Source: Vitis vinifera
Lineage: Eukaryota; Streptophyta; Magnoliopsida; Vitales; Vitaceae
Length of the DNA: 64,000 bases
Assembly (NCBI RefSeq): GCF_030704535.1
Contig: NC_081818.1
Location: 27,913,501-27,977,500 of the forward strand
Direction: 5' to 3'
In this document: positions 24,480 to 36,026 of the stretch, one piece after another
Position numbering within the stretch: position 1 is the first letter of the stretch
How the letters are laid out: the number at the start of each line of letters is the position of its first letter
The notes under the pieces: model-generated
Database searches by the model: none
The model's input: only the letters and a program-made list of their open reading frames with translations
Told to the model about the DNA's origin: nothing
Translations under genes and position numbers: made by a program

Positions 24480-25944
24480 GAAATCTTTGTTAAAAAAATT
24501 TCAAAAAGATGCTTTAATAATTTAAATAGGGTAAAAGCAAAAATGCCCAAGCAAAAGAAGAGAAGGAAAATTTGGAAAAGGTACAAGGGGCTGCTCTACT
24601 ACACAAAAGTTTGAACCCCACCACCAGTGGTCTCACTTATGAAGATTTGGGTGCTTGATGGCAACCTTTTTTGAGGACTTTGGACCCATTATTGGTACAA
24701 GGGTCCAATCCAAATGGTTCATGAACCAAGAATCTTGTATCTTGTTAGTGCATTTCCCTTCTTTTTAATGCCTTTTCTTTCTATTTTTCCACAACCACCT
24801 CCTCAGCCTTTGAATGGGCAGGGATCGATTTCATTGATGTCATCATCACATCAATGAAAATGAGTTGATTTGACCAACAAAAAGGAAAAAAGTGAAGTGG
24901 GATTTCATTCAACATTTTCAAACCTAGATCTGCTATCATGTTTGTTTCCTAACCCAGTCATAATAATAATAATTATTATTATTTTTTAATTTCCATATCA
25001 ATTGGGCAAAGGTGTAAAAGTTGAAGTTTGCTTTGAACACTCAGGTCAACCATGACTCATGACATCAGCTAACTACCTTCCTGTTTTTTTCCTTTCAATT
25101 TGACATATGGTAAACATTTAAATTAGACTTAGGTGAGAGAAAGCCCACCAAATTATATCCTTCTAGAAGCTAACCAATGATGTGGAAATTTAGAAAATCT
25201 TGACAGATCATACTATGATAGTTGGTATATTAAATACCTCCTCTACAAATTACTATAATTACTTCAAAATTAGGAGAAATACCTATTGTATTTTATTGAA
25301 AAATAGAAAGAAAAAGAAAATTAATTAATTTAATTAAATGGGTTTTTTTATAATTAGTTTAGGACATATTTAGAATGCTAAAAAAATACCATTTTTAGAT
25401 TATGGTGGGTTTCCGAAAAAAATGAGAGGAGATAAAAGAAAATTAAAATTAATAAATTATTTTGAAATGTTTATTTAAATTTATTTTATTTATTATTTTT
25501 TTATTTTTTAAATATTAAATAATTTTAAAATACATCAAATTTTAATTATATTTGATTTTACCTGGTATTACATCTTTCGCAACCGAACATAGAAAAATAA
25601 TAATAAAGAAAGTTGGACAAAAATGGACGGCGCTCGTAAGGATGGCGCGAAGTTGAAGGATGGCTGAGAGGAAAGTCGGGTGTGGGCCGTGTGGCGCCTC
25701 GAAAACGTAGGCTCTTTCACCCCCTCAGCTGCTTTGCCCCCTCTCTCTTTTTCAACCCATCTTCATTTTTTTTATCGTTTATTTATTAATTTAATAAAGA
25801 CTGATATAATATTCTCAGAATCTTTGTGATTTGGTTCATTGGTTGGTTGGTTAGTTTTGCGCTCAGGATCCGTTGAATAGAGTGAGGAAGGAGGAGACCC
25901 ATAGCTCTGCTTCGACTATTGAGTATCTGAAACCCAACCCTTTT

Positions 25945-26569
25945 GTGAGTTCTGGTTTTTTCTCAGCCGGCTATTCTGTTTAATGCCCGACTCGTAGTTT
26001 TTTGTCAAAATAATTTGAGGGTTCCTTTGTTTTTTGTGATGTTGGCACTCATGATTGATGGGGTTGTTTCGAAGAAGCAAGATTGTTCCTTTTTTGTTTT
26101 GAGATCATGTGTTATTCTATTGTCTTTGATTCCAAACGAGGGAGCTGGCGGACATGATTGTTTTTAGTTTTGCCTTTTTGTTGTATTTGTGAACCATGCC
26201 CTCAAAGCTTTTCTGCTTTGTGGGTCACCCAATACTAATTTTTATTATTCAAGATTTAGTTTAATTCTCTTTTCCCCCCAAGTTTTCTCAGCAGCCAAAC
26301 ATAGCTTTCCTTTAGTCTGTTTAGTTTTTGTTCAATCATGACTCATGAATACACGTTTTGAAATTTGGGATTTTCATTCATGCTCTTTTAGTTTAGATCT
26401 TTGATTAGGAAACTGGGTAACATTTGCATTCCATTTTTATCTGTTAGTGCCTTTTCGCCTTATATTAGTTCATGTAGTTGTTGGTAATTTGATGTCTATT
26501 CAATTCTCAGAAAGGAAAGAAAAAGTGAATTACTAATTTTTCTTTTCTCCTCTTGCTCTTGTCCCTCAG
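25945..26569 (+). other. Probable 5'-UTR intron of the L-aspartate oxidase gene
   Basis: A GTGAGT donor at 25945 follows a 5'-UTR-like exon (about 25860-25944). A pyrimidine-rich acceptor ending CCCTCAG at 26569 stands 13 bases before the ATG. The intron would be 625 bp and contain no coding sequence. T-rich introns in this position often raise expression in plants; that role here is inference. Confidence 0.5.
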
Positions 26570-26582
26570 TAGAGGGATTGCA

Positions 26583-29500
26583 ATGACAACTGCTGTAGCT
26601 GCAGGAAGCAGCAAACTGCATTTCAGAGAGACAGTGTGCAGGGGACAAAGTTGTGGCCAGGCTTCTTGGGTTTCCGGTGTAACATTCAAAGGATGCCCAC
26701 AGAAAGGGCTTTCAGGGTATTTATTTGGGATCTCTTTCCTAGTATTATCCGAGTCTTCATATGAATTTGATGCCACTGCAACTACTATGTACCTTATCAT
26801 TTAAAGAAAGGAACACCGATTAGAAGTTTACTTTTGAGTACAAGAGATACTTGAGATGTACTGAAATTCCATATTTTTTTCCTGGGTTTGTATAGAAAAA
26901 AATTGCATATATCATTTCTATTACTGGAAGATTTACAACTTGCCATTGGTTGGTCTCAATTTCCTTATGCTTTCATATCTTACATATGCTCAAATCATGT
27001 AGCATCTCAAAATAATTTTGTCTGTTTGCTGCATTAATATAGAGCTTTTCTGTATATTCTTACCCTTGTGCTAAATGCTTTATTTGTTTATTTATTTTTG
27101 TATGATTTCCCAGGTCTTCTTGGGTATCCAAAGTCCTTCAGATCCAGCGACGTAATTTTCGCCAATCTTCAATTAATGACAATTGGAAACCCCTAAGAGC
27201 AGTCAGTGCATCATACTTGAAAGATGGCTCTGTAAAGTATTTTGATTTTGCTGTAATTGGCAGTGGAGTTGCTGGTCTTCGCTATGCTCTTGAAGTTGCA
27301 AAGCATGGTTCTGTTGCAGTGATAACTAAAGCAGAGCCTCATGAAAGCAACACAAACTATGCTCAAGGTGGTGTTAGTGCTGTATTATGCCCTTTGGATT
27401 CCGTGGAGAGTCATATGCGAGACACTATCATAGCAGGAGCTTATCTATGTGATGAGGAGACTGTTAGAGTAAGCTTCTAGACTGATAATTTCGCTCTGTC
27501 ATTCATTCATTCATCATCTTTGCGATTTGGTAAGAGAATTGATTGCCATTCATTTTTTTCATGGGCTTCACATCCTGCTTAGTTGATCAAACTTGAAAAA
27601 TTTGTGTGCTGTGCCAAACCCATAAAATTTTAATGTGCACTCCTCCAGGCGTGGGTACCATTTAGGAGGAAGTTTGGTAGGAAAGGGGAAAAATATGGGG
27701 TATCGGGAAATCAGGTTAACAATATAGCTTGGAATAAATATTTTCGTTCTTATAATTCTAGGAATTTTCATGGTGGAATGTAACTCAAAAATGCTTTGAA
27801 AAAGGTTAAGAGAAGAATCTTTTCCTGAAATGCAACAGTTAATATTAGATGCATATATCTGATATACGTGATACCTCCAAATTCAATCCTCTGTACAGGA
27901 TAAGATTTGATTATAGTAAATGTACTAGCAAAAAATACTGTAGTACATTATCATGGGTGTCTTCCTTGAGTTACTTCTCAACAAGTCTGGATTGGGGATT
28001 TTTCATTTTTCTTTATAGTTCCCTCCTTGTGTTCTGTTCACGGCATGTTGAGACTTAATTATACTATTAAGTTCTGAGAAATTAGAAATAAGAACGCTTT
28101 TTTGCACCTATACCTGTTCTTACATTGTGTCAGAAATTCCAGATAAATATTATTCAATTAGCATCATTAACAATTTTCTTATGAGTCATCGAGCTTCTCC
28201 TCAAGTTTGTTATTATTCTCTAGGTGGTTTGTACAGAAGGACCTGACCGAATTAGAGAATTGATTGCCATGGGTGCATCATTTGATCATGGGGAAGATGG
28301 AAATTTGCATCTAGCGAGGGAGGGAGGGCATTCTCATCACCGAATTGTTCATGCCGCTGATATGACTGGAAGGGAGATTGAACGGGCTCTGTTGGAGGCA
28401 GTTGTCAATGATCCTAACATCTTCATGTTTGAACATCATTTTGCAATAGATTTGCTGACTTCTCAGGTTCACTTCTTCTCATGTTCTAATCCCATTCCAT
28501 ACAAAAATATAAAGTTCTACTGCCAAGTATATAGTCTACATTGGTATTTAGCTTTTACATAGTGTATAAAAATGTTTAGGGACAAGTGAATATTGCCAAG
28601 GTCTTCATAAGATCTTTGTAGTATAGATTTAGTGCTGTCAGTTTTGGTATTCAGGGGTAGTGCTAATAGTTTACAGGGTTCACACTTAACATATTTAATA
28701 CTGGGCTTGCAGGATGGTTCTGACACAGTTTGTCATGGTGTTGACACTTTGAATACTGAAACACAAGAGGTAAAAGCAATGGTCCTTAAACCTTTTTTCT
28801 TCTGTTTATTATGGTCCTCATTTTTCCTTCTACTCAAAACTTTATTCTGTCCTGTACTTCTTCTAGGTGGTACGATTTATTGCAAAAGTGATTTTACTTG
28901 CTTCAGGTGGAGCTGGACACATCTATCCAACAACCACGAATCCTCTGGTATCATATTGGTTTTTTTTTTTTCAAAAAAATTAATTGACTATATAACCTCT
29001 ACCTTGGAAACACTTTTGCATCTTGGCAGCAGACTAGCTTATTTGGAGAGCTGCAAACTCCTGTCGATGAATTTGCAGTATGCTGCTTCAAGATTGCTAC
29101 AATGCTTTGCATGTCTCAACATTTACAAAATGAATCAGTATTTGATTAGTAAAAATAAAAATCAAATTACCCAAAATTGAACCTGGATGGCTCCTTACTT
29201 CTAAAGTTCAATGTAAAAAGAGAATTCAAATCTCTCTCTCTCTCTTTCTCATATTCATTCCCTTCCTTCTTTAACAAAGTATTACACATCTAATCTTCTG
29301 CTTTTAGTAGACTATGACCAATTCTACTTGGATAGCATACATGTATTTTGTAGGATAAATAATTATTGGAATTGAAAGTTTGATTTTCCCTTTTATTGAT
29401 GTTGTTTTGTTCAAATATATGATAGAACGACAATGGTTGATTGTAGGTCTAATGCTCCTTTATTGAATTCATTGCTGCTATATGCGTATAGGTAGCCACT

Positions 29501-31216
29501 GGAGATGGAATAGCTATGGCACATCGCGCCCAGGCTGTAATTTCCAACATGGAGTAAGTAGAGAACCTTCAGTTTATTGTTAGAAGAATATATACTCTCT
29601 TCTTTTCTATCACCATATCATACTTGTCCTATCAAATAAACAACTATATGGTGCTAGACAGGCTGACATTTTATGATAATGTAAGAGGACCTGGATGTAC
29701 ATCAATTTCGTCATAGCATATGAATGCATAATTTTATCTCCTGTAACGATATAACTACAAAAATATTAATAATCTCCAAAATATGGAGATCAAATCATTT
29801 TTTGAAATCCAAAAATAATTTTATGATGATTTGAGGTCCGAAAATAATTTTATGATAATGAAGCTTGTGAAAAACTAAAGGCCTGTTTGGTATTTTTCAA
29901 CACCATCTTACACACTGGACACATTTCCTCCTGCACATATATACATATATATTTAGAAACAAAACATTTTAGGAATTGCAGTGGTTGGCTGGTTTGACAC
30001 CTGATTAAAAGGTCTCTAGGATGACAACCATCATTTGTATGTGATTAACGCTTCTATTTTGGTCAAGGAATTCTATTAGCTATAGTTTGGGCATAGGTGT
30101 AATAATTTTCCTCTTGCCCAACCAGTTTTCTATTAGAAGATCACATAGTAATTCTGGTTTTGGGGGATTCCTTTTTTTATTATTATTTATTTTTATCTTT
30201 TCAGGTTCGTGCAATTCCATCCAACTGCATTAGCTGATGAAGGTCTTCCCATAACACCAGCCAAAACACGAGAAAATGCATTTCTCATCACTGAAGCTGT
30301 CAGGGGTGATGGAGGCATCCTCTATAATTTAAGCATGGAAAGGTTCATGCCCTTGTATGATGAGAGAGCAGAGCTTGCTCCAAGGGATGTGGTAGCAAGA
30401 AGTATAGATGACCAGCTCAAAAAGCGTAATGAGAAGTATGTGCTACTTGATATAAGCCACAAGCCCAAAGAGAAGATTCTCTCCCACTTCCCTAACATTG
30501 CTGCTGAGTGCCTCAAGTATGGTTTAGACATTACCCGCCAACCAATACCAGTGGTTCCAGCTGCTCATTACATGTGTGGGGGGGTTCGTGCTGGACTCCA
30601 AGGGGAGACAAATGTGAGAGGCCTGTATGTGGCAGGTGAAGTTGCATGCACGGGTTTGCATGGAGCAAATCGACTTGCAAGCAACTCACTGCTTGAGGCA
30701 CTTGTTTTTGCACGAAGAGCTGTGCAGCCCTCAATTGATCACATGAGTAATTCCACTCTGGATCTCAGTGCTTCAAATTGGTGGGCAGAACCTGTTGTGC
30801 CAACTTCACTTGGGAGCAATATAATGAACGATGTTTTAAGTGGGACAAGAAAAGTGAGGAAAGAACTGCAATCAATCATGTGGAAGTATGTGGGAATTGT
30901 TCGTTCAACAAGAAGGCTGAAAACTGCTGAGCAGAGGATTGCTGAGTTGGAGGCTAAGTGGGAGCAGTACTTATTCCAGCAGGGGTGGGAGCCAACAATG
31001 GTGGGACTTGAAGCTTGTGAAATGAGGAACCTCTTCTGTTGTGCAAAGCTGGTAGTAAGCAGTGCCCTTGCTAGGCACGAGAGTCGGGGACTTCACTACA
31101 CCATTGATTTTCCTCACTTGGTGGAAAGCAAGAGGCTGCCAACAGTTATTTTCCCATGTTCCCCTATGAATGGTACTTGGAGTTCACGACAATTGCATAA
31201 TCAGCATATCCATTAG
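26583..31216 (+). CDS. AO: L-aspartate oxidase, plastidial
   Basis: Flavoenzyme that oxidises L-aspartate to iminoaspartate, the first step of de novo NAD synthesis in plastids; quinolinate synthase uses the product. Coding exons: 26583-26716, 27114-27468, 28224-28466, 28713-28769, 28867-28947, 29492-29553 and 30205-31216, all GT-AG, giving 647 residues (plant enzymes are about 650). Exon 1 encodes a Ser/Gly-rich transit peptide. The FAD dinucleotide motif GSGVAGL is in exon 2, and SGGAGHIYPTTTNP in exons 5-6. Residues matching the E. coli NadB active site are present: His in VQFHPTAL, Arg in ELAPRDVVARS, His in PAAHYMCGG and Arg in GANRLASNSL. The C-terminal ARHESRGLHY is typical. The ATG is the first in frame after the 5'-UTR intron acceptor. 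Confidence 0.96.
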
Positions 31217-32895
31217 ATGCACAGGGTTTGTATCCACTCTTCCTGCCAAAACTTGTATTTATAGGATACCCTTTTACCTTTTTATGTCTGGAAATTCACC
31301 TTCAGCAAGAACTGAAGTGTGACTAACTGCAGTTTGGCAGCATTTCGAGAACCTCCATCAGATTACTTTCTTAGTTTTTTCTTTCTTCCTTTTTTACATT
31401 TTGTTTTGTTTTTGTTTTTTTTTTTGGTTTTTTCAATTTGAGATATATATGATTCATTTTTTTCAAATAAAGAAAGAAATTGTGTTCAGGCCAGTATCAA
31501 AATGGTCTTCTCATCCTGCTACTTACATAAATTAGTCTCAGTAACTAGGAATTTGCAAATTCATGATTATGTGGCATAGTATGTTTTAACATGTAAGTTA
31601 CAGTCATTGATCTGTTATATTTAAATTATCATGACTACAATTAGCTGCATTGAGAAAATGTTTCCTATAAATTGTGTTCATATAGTTAAGACATCATTTT
31701 TATTTTTCATCCTAGGAATGTCAATGACATCCACTCCTTTGCACAGGTACTTGAAATCCATTACTTCCTAAGCCAGGTTTCATGCATGACAAACCATTAT
31801 CCCAACTTTTGGGTTGTCTTTGATTTTTCCGAAAGGTTGAAGTGGCCATATTCCATGTACAGTGACTGAAATTCAGTCACAAAGTATCAGGCTTGCAAGA
31901 TATCTCTTCCTCTGGTAGATGATTGCAGTGAGAAAATGCCTTCTCTTCTTCTTAACCCTTCTAGGAAAGGAATAATCTTTATAATGGTTGAGGGAGTGGC
32001 CAATAGTTGAACTCACAACATGGTAGCAGATCTTGTTTCCCTGTTTTACCCTTCCTTGAGTCATTAGCAGCTGGATTTTTAAGAATGGTATGCCCCCCAT
32101 TGCCAAAGAAATTGGTAATTCAAATCATTCCTTTCTTTTTCCACAAAGATCAAGATGGCCTTACAGTTCCTGTGAGCCCAGAAACCAATTACAGAGGAAC
32201 CTAATTCTAAAATGATTTGGCATCTGAAATGTTTAGTTTTACATGAGCAGTGATTTTTTATACAATATCCACTCAATCTGCTGAGAACCCAATTTATTAC
32301 CAAGAAGCAATGAGATTCCAGAATCTTAAAGATGGATCAAAGGCATGAGGCTCAAACAGAGCATCTCCTCCTATCCTTTTCTTCTTAAACCCCAATGCTG
32401 ACTTTGGAATTTTTAACATAATGCCATTATCAATATCAGATAGATTATCAGGCTTTCAAAGTAATCTTCTGTCATAAGCTGCCCCTTCCCTTTCCATATC
32501 CCAAATTATATTCTGTTGTTCTGATTATAAAAAACTAATATATCAATATTTTATAACCCACAAGATTAAAATAGCTTTGGAGGATTATTTGTCCTACTAC
32601 AAAGCAATGGCAGAACCCGACAGAGAATTCCTTATTGTGATTGAAGAAAGCAATTGTAAAGTATTTCTGAGAGTCCAGGACTTGAATATGGTAGTAAGAA
32701 GGAGACAAAGACATGTAACAGGACAATGGATGTGATGCCATTTGAGCTACTGTTTTTAAAGTTGCATATGTTGCCACTTGACCTTGATATCATCCATATT
32801 GGTAGGAGCCCAGAAGCCATGCTATGCTTGTTGGCTTTATTAGAACTCTGGTGGAATCTACATTGTCCAGTTAGCCGAAATAACACTACCTATCC
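31217..32895. other. Spacer between L-aspartate oxidase and the broken GDSL gene
   Basis: The first few hundred bases are probably 3' UTR, with a T-rich stretch at 31370-31430. No exon 1 of a GDSL gene (FGDS motif) can be found here. Bases about 32770-32895 show faint likeness to the start of GDSL exon 2, such as CTCTGGTGGAATCTACATTG and CGAAATAACACTACC, but in shifted frames. Confidence 0.5.
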
Positions 32896-33419
32896 ATTCA
32901 GCCTGGTGATTTTAGTCCTTTCCATCTCGGTGTTCAAGTCTCCCAGTTCATACAATTAAAATCACGCACCACAGAGCTTTATAAGAACCTCAGTGATTCC
33001 GGTCAGTTAAGAATCCTCTCCTTTTCATATCCAGTGCACCTAGAAAATGCTTGATTGTAAGACTGCATTCCTATTCTTTGTTGGGGTTCCCAATTCTGCT
33101 TTCTGTTGCCATATTTCATTTCTTGGCAACTAAACTGAGCTTGAATGATTTGTTGTGCTAACTCTCATGGTTTAACAGATGACATCTTTGGCTCAGGGAT
33201 GATCTCATCATATGCAGCCCGTCTCCCAAAACCTGGTGAATTTTCAAAGGCCTTGTACACAATTGATATTGGCCATAACGATCTTGCATATGCTTTCCAA
33301 AACAAGGACTTTTTACAAGAGTACGGTAATTTAAAAAAATTATTCTTAAATTATTGTAGCAGAAGAAGTTATTCCAAATGTATAATAATTTTTGCCAGGT
33401 AGGAGAGAGGGGGCATAGA

Positions 33420-34777
33420 TAATTTTTTTTTAAAAAAAAAAATTAAATGGAAATCCAAAAAAAAAAAAAAAATCAAAAGGGAAATCGTCTCTTGACATTA
33501 AAAAAAATTAATATTACAAAAAATAAATTTTTTTTTTAAAAATTCCCTTTTAATTTTTTTTAATTTAGTTTGGAAAATCATTTCCAATTTTTGGTAATAC
33601 TATTTTTTTTAATGGGAAATTTTTTTTAAAATTTTCCTTTGACTTTTTTTTTTTTTAATTTAGTTTGGAAAATCATTTCCAATTTTTTGTAATATTATTT
33701 TTTTTTAATGGGAAATCGTCTTTTGATTTTTTTTTTTTAATTTAGTTTGGAAAATCATTTCCAATTTTTGGTAATATTATTTTTTTAATGGGATTTTTTT
33801 TAAAATTTCCCTTTGAATTTTTTTTTTAATTTAGTTTGGAAAATCATTTCCAATTTTTGGTAATATTATTTTTTTTTAATGGGAAATTTTTTTTGAAATT
33901 TCCCTTTGAAATTTTTTTTTAATTTAGTTTGGATTTCCAATTTTGTGTAATATTATTTTTTTTATTTTTTTATTTTGGGACTTTTTTTTCTTTTTTAAAA
34001 ATTTATTTTTTGTAATATTAATTTTTTTTAATGAGAAATCGTCTCTTGAAGAGACGATTTTCTTTTGAGATTTTTTTAAATTTATCTTTTGTAATATTTT
34101 TTTTTTTTAATGGGAAATTGTCTGTTCAAGAGACGATTTCCCTTTTGAATTTTTTTTTTTAAATGGGAAAATCGTCTGTTCAAGAGATGATTTCCCTTTG
34201 ATTTTTTTTTTAAATTAGTTTGGATTTCCAATTTTTTGTAATATTAATTTTTTTTTTAATTTGAGATTTTTTTAAAAAAAATTATTTTTTGTAATATTAA
34301 TTTTTTTTTAAATTTGAGATTTTTTTTATAATAATTTTTTTTCCCTTTGAATTTTTTTTTTTAAATTAGTTTGGATTTCAAATTTTTGTAATATTAATTT
34401 TTAAAAAAAATTAGTTTGGATTTCCCTTTTGATTTTTTTTTTAAAAATTAGTTTGGATTTCCAATTTTTTGTAATATTAATTTTTTTTTAATTTTAGATT
34501 TTTTTAAAAAAATTATTTTTTGTAATATTAATTTTTTTTTTAAATTTGAGATTTTTTTATAATAATTTTTTTTCCCTTTGAATATTTTTTTTTAAATTAG
34601 TTTGGATTTCAAATTTTTGTAATATTAATTTTAAAAAAAAAATAGTTTGGATTTCCCTTTTGATTTTTTTTTTAAAATTAGTTTGGATTTCCAATTTTTT
34701 GTAATATTAATTTTTTTTTTCTAATTTGGGATTTTTTTTAAAAAAAATTATTTTTTGTAATATTCATTTTTTTTTTT
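33420..34777. repeat. AT-rich tandem array with hairpin units inside the transposon
   Basis: Units of roughly 70-110 bp recur many times, built from TTTAGTTTGGATTTCCAATTT, TTTGTAATATTAATTTTT and a CCCTTTGAATTT block. Some carry a near-perfect hairpin: at about 34036-34060 the arm AAATCGTCTCTT, one central G, then its reverse complement. Similar units resume after the nested element (36030-36450). Long T runs make the assembly of this stretch doubtful. Confidence 0.75.
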
Positions 34778-36026
34778 GTTAGAAATATGAGGTTAATCCA
34801 ACCTATGGTAATCACCTTAGAGAGGGGGGGGGGGGGGGGGGGGAGGGGGGGGGGGTGAATAGGGTGATGGTCTCTTTTCGCAAATTTAAACTATGTGAAT
34901 GAAGAAACAATTATATGCAAGTATATAATAAGCAATATAAAGACAATTGCATATAAATTAAAGATTAGGGAAGAGAGAATGCAAACACAAGAGTTTATAG
35001 TGGTTTGGTGCAACCTGGCATACATCCACTCTCTTCTAGCTTCAATCCCAAGCTTGAAGTTCCACTAATTCAAGGCTTCCAAACCAAGCCTTCAAGTAAT
35101 ACAATTGGATTATGGTTCCAATTCACCCTCTTGGACTTTTGGCTCAAAACACCCTTTACATTTCTCAAGAGATATCCCACTCTTAAACAACCCCTCAAGT
35201 GATACCTCACACTTGAGAAACTTTCTTTCAAATGTTTATAAATAAAATGATCTCTCAAAAATCCTAGCACAAGAACTTTAAGCTCAAATGATACAAGAAA
35301 AACTAAGATTGAATTGTGCACTAAAGATATGCAAGTTTTGAAATAATGGTGCACTAAAAAATACTCTTCCAATGCTCAAATATAATAAAAAAAGATTTAG
35401 GAAGGTTAAGTTCTTTAAACAATGAAGATTGTAGCATTTTTATAGAAGAGAAAAACCAAATTAGTCGTTTGGGGGTTCGACCGGTCGAGTTAGGGGTCGA
35501 TCGGTTGACTAGCTGTTAGCATTAAATGCTTGGCAGGTGACCGTTAGCCTCAACCGGACCTCGATCGGACGAGCATAACTGGTCGACCGGTTTCTCATCC
35601 GGTTGAACCGGTTGAGCCATTTTTTGGCTCAACGCCCAACCTTTTTCAACTTTAAAACCTTTTAAAACAAGTTTGAAAGATATTTAACACAAGATTTTAG
35701 TTGAAAAACATAAAATCATCAAATTCTAAAGATATTTAAAACAATATTACTCTTGGAAGATTTTGGTGCATAAATAAAGAATGAAATGTATGAAAGTCCT
35801 AGTGCACCAACAACCTTACAAAGAGATTTTATGAAGCTTGGGTCTTGAAAAACTCTTCTCTTTGAGGTGGTCTTCTTCTTTATGATTTCTTATTGGCTTG
35901 ATTTATCTTTGTGATTGTCACTTTGGAAATCGTCTTGCCTAATTACACTTGAAATATAATTATTAGTTCTAAACCTTGTTTTGTTATCATCAAAATCAAG
36001 ATTAACCAAACCTTGGTTTCACATTT
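34778..36026 (+). mobile_element. LTR-like fossil nested in the transposon
   Basis: An approximately 1.25-kb block begins TGTTAGAAATATGAGG and ends TTGGTTTCACA, giving TG...CA termini. It is flanked by TTTTT on both sides, which is not informative in T-rich sequence. Composition changes sharply at both ends from the T-rich array. It carries a G-tract followed by GTGAATAGGG and a GCAAACACAAGAGTTTATAG stretch that I recall from dispersed plant LTR-type repeats. No coding region is present, so it looks like a solo LTR or non-autonomous element. It is younger than the transposon that it entered. Confidence 0.5.
34824..34855 (+). repeat. G homopolymer tract G20-A-G11
   Basis: Twenty G, one A, then eleven G, inside the nested LTR-like element. 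Such a tract could form G-quadruplexes and is prone to slippage, so its length may be an assembly artefact. Confidence 0.9.

Larger units (their letters stand above)
20413..25860. other. Repeat-rich spacer between the OM47-like and L-aspartate oxidase genes
   Basis: No gene found. The first 100-150 bases are the promoter and leader of the OM47-like gene. Bases 20600-21230 and 22130-23900 are extremely AT-rich. Separate entries cover the MITE-like block at 22140-22860, the 98-bp tandem duplication at 22867-23066 and the SINE-like copy at 24341-24479. A purine/pyrimidine-mixed stretch at 21240-21700 is less AT-rich but has no open frame. Confidence 0.55.

Noticed and set aside
26553-26582. Upstream in-frame start for L-aspartate oxidase
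   Set aside because: The codon there is TTG inside the pyrimidine tract of a probable 5'-UTR intron; the ATG at 26583 is the first in the exon.
28632-29180. 182-codon open frame on the + strand inside L-aspartate oxidase
   Set aside because: It crosses exons 4 and 5 and intron sequence of the oxidase gene; the true exons and GT-AG sites explain it.
29878-29905. AGGCCTGTTTGG as the left end of a Tourist-like MITE in L-aspartate oxidase intron 6
   Set aside because: The terminus fits, but no matching inverted right end or duplication could be found.
34036-34060. The hairpin in the transposon as a transcription terminator or microRNA precursor
   Set aside because: It is one of several repeated units in an array, with T runs throughout; no specific precursor structure can be claimed.
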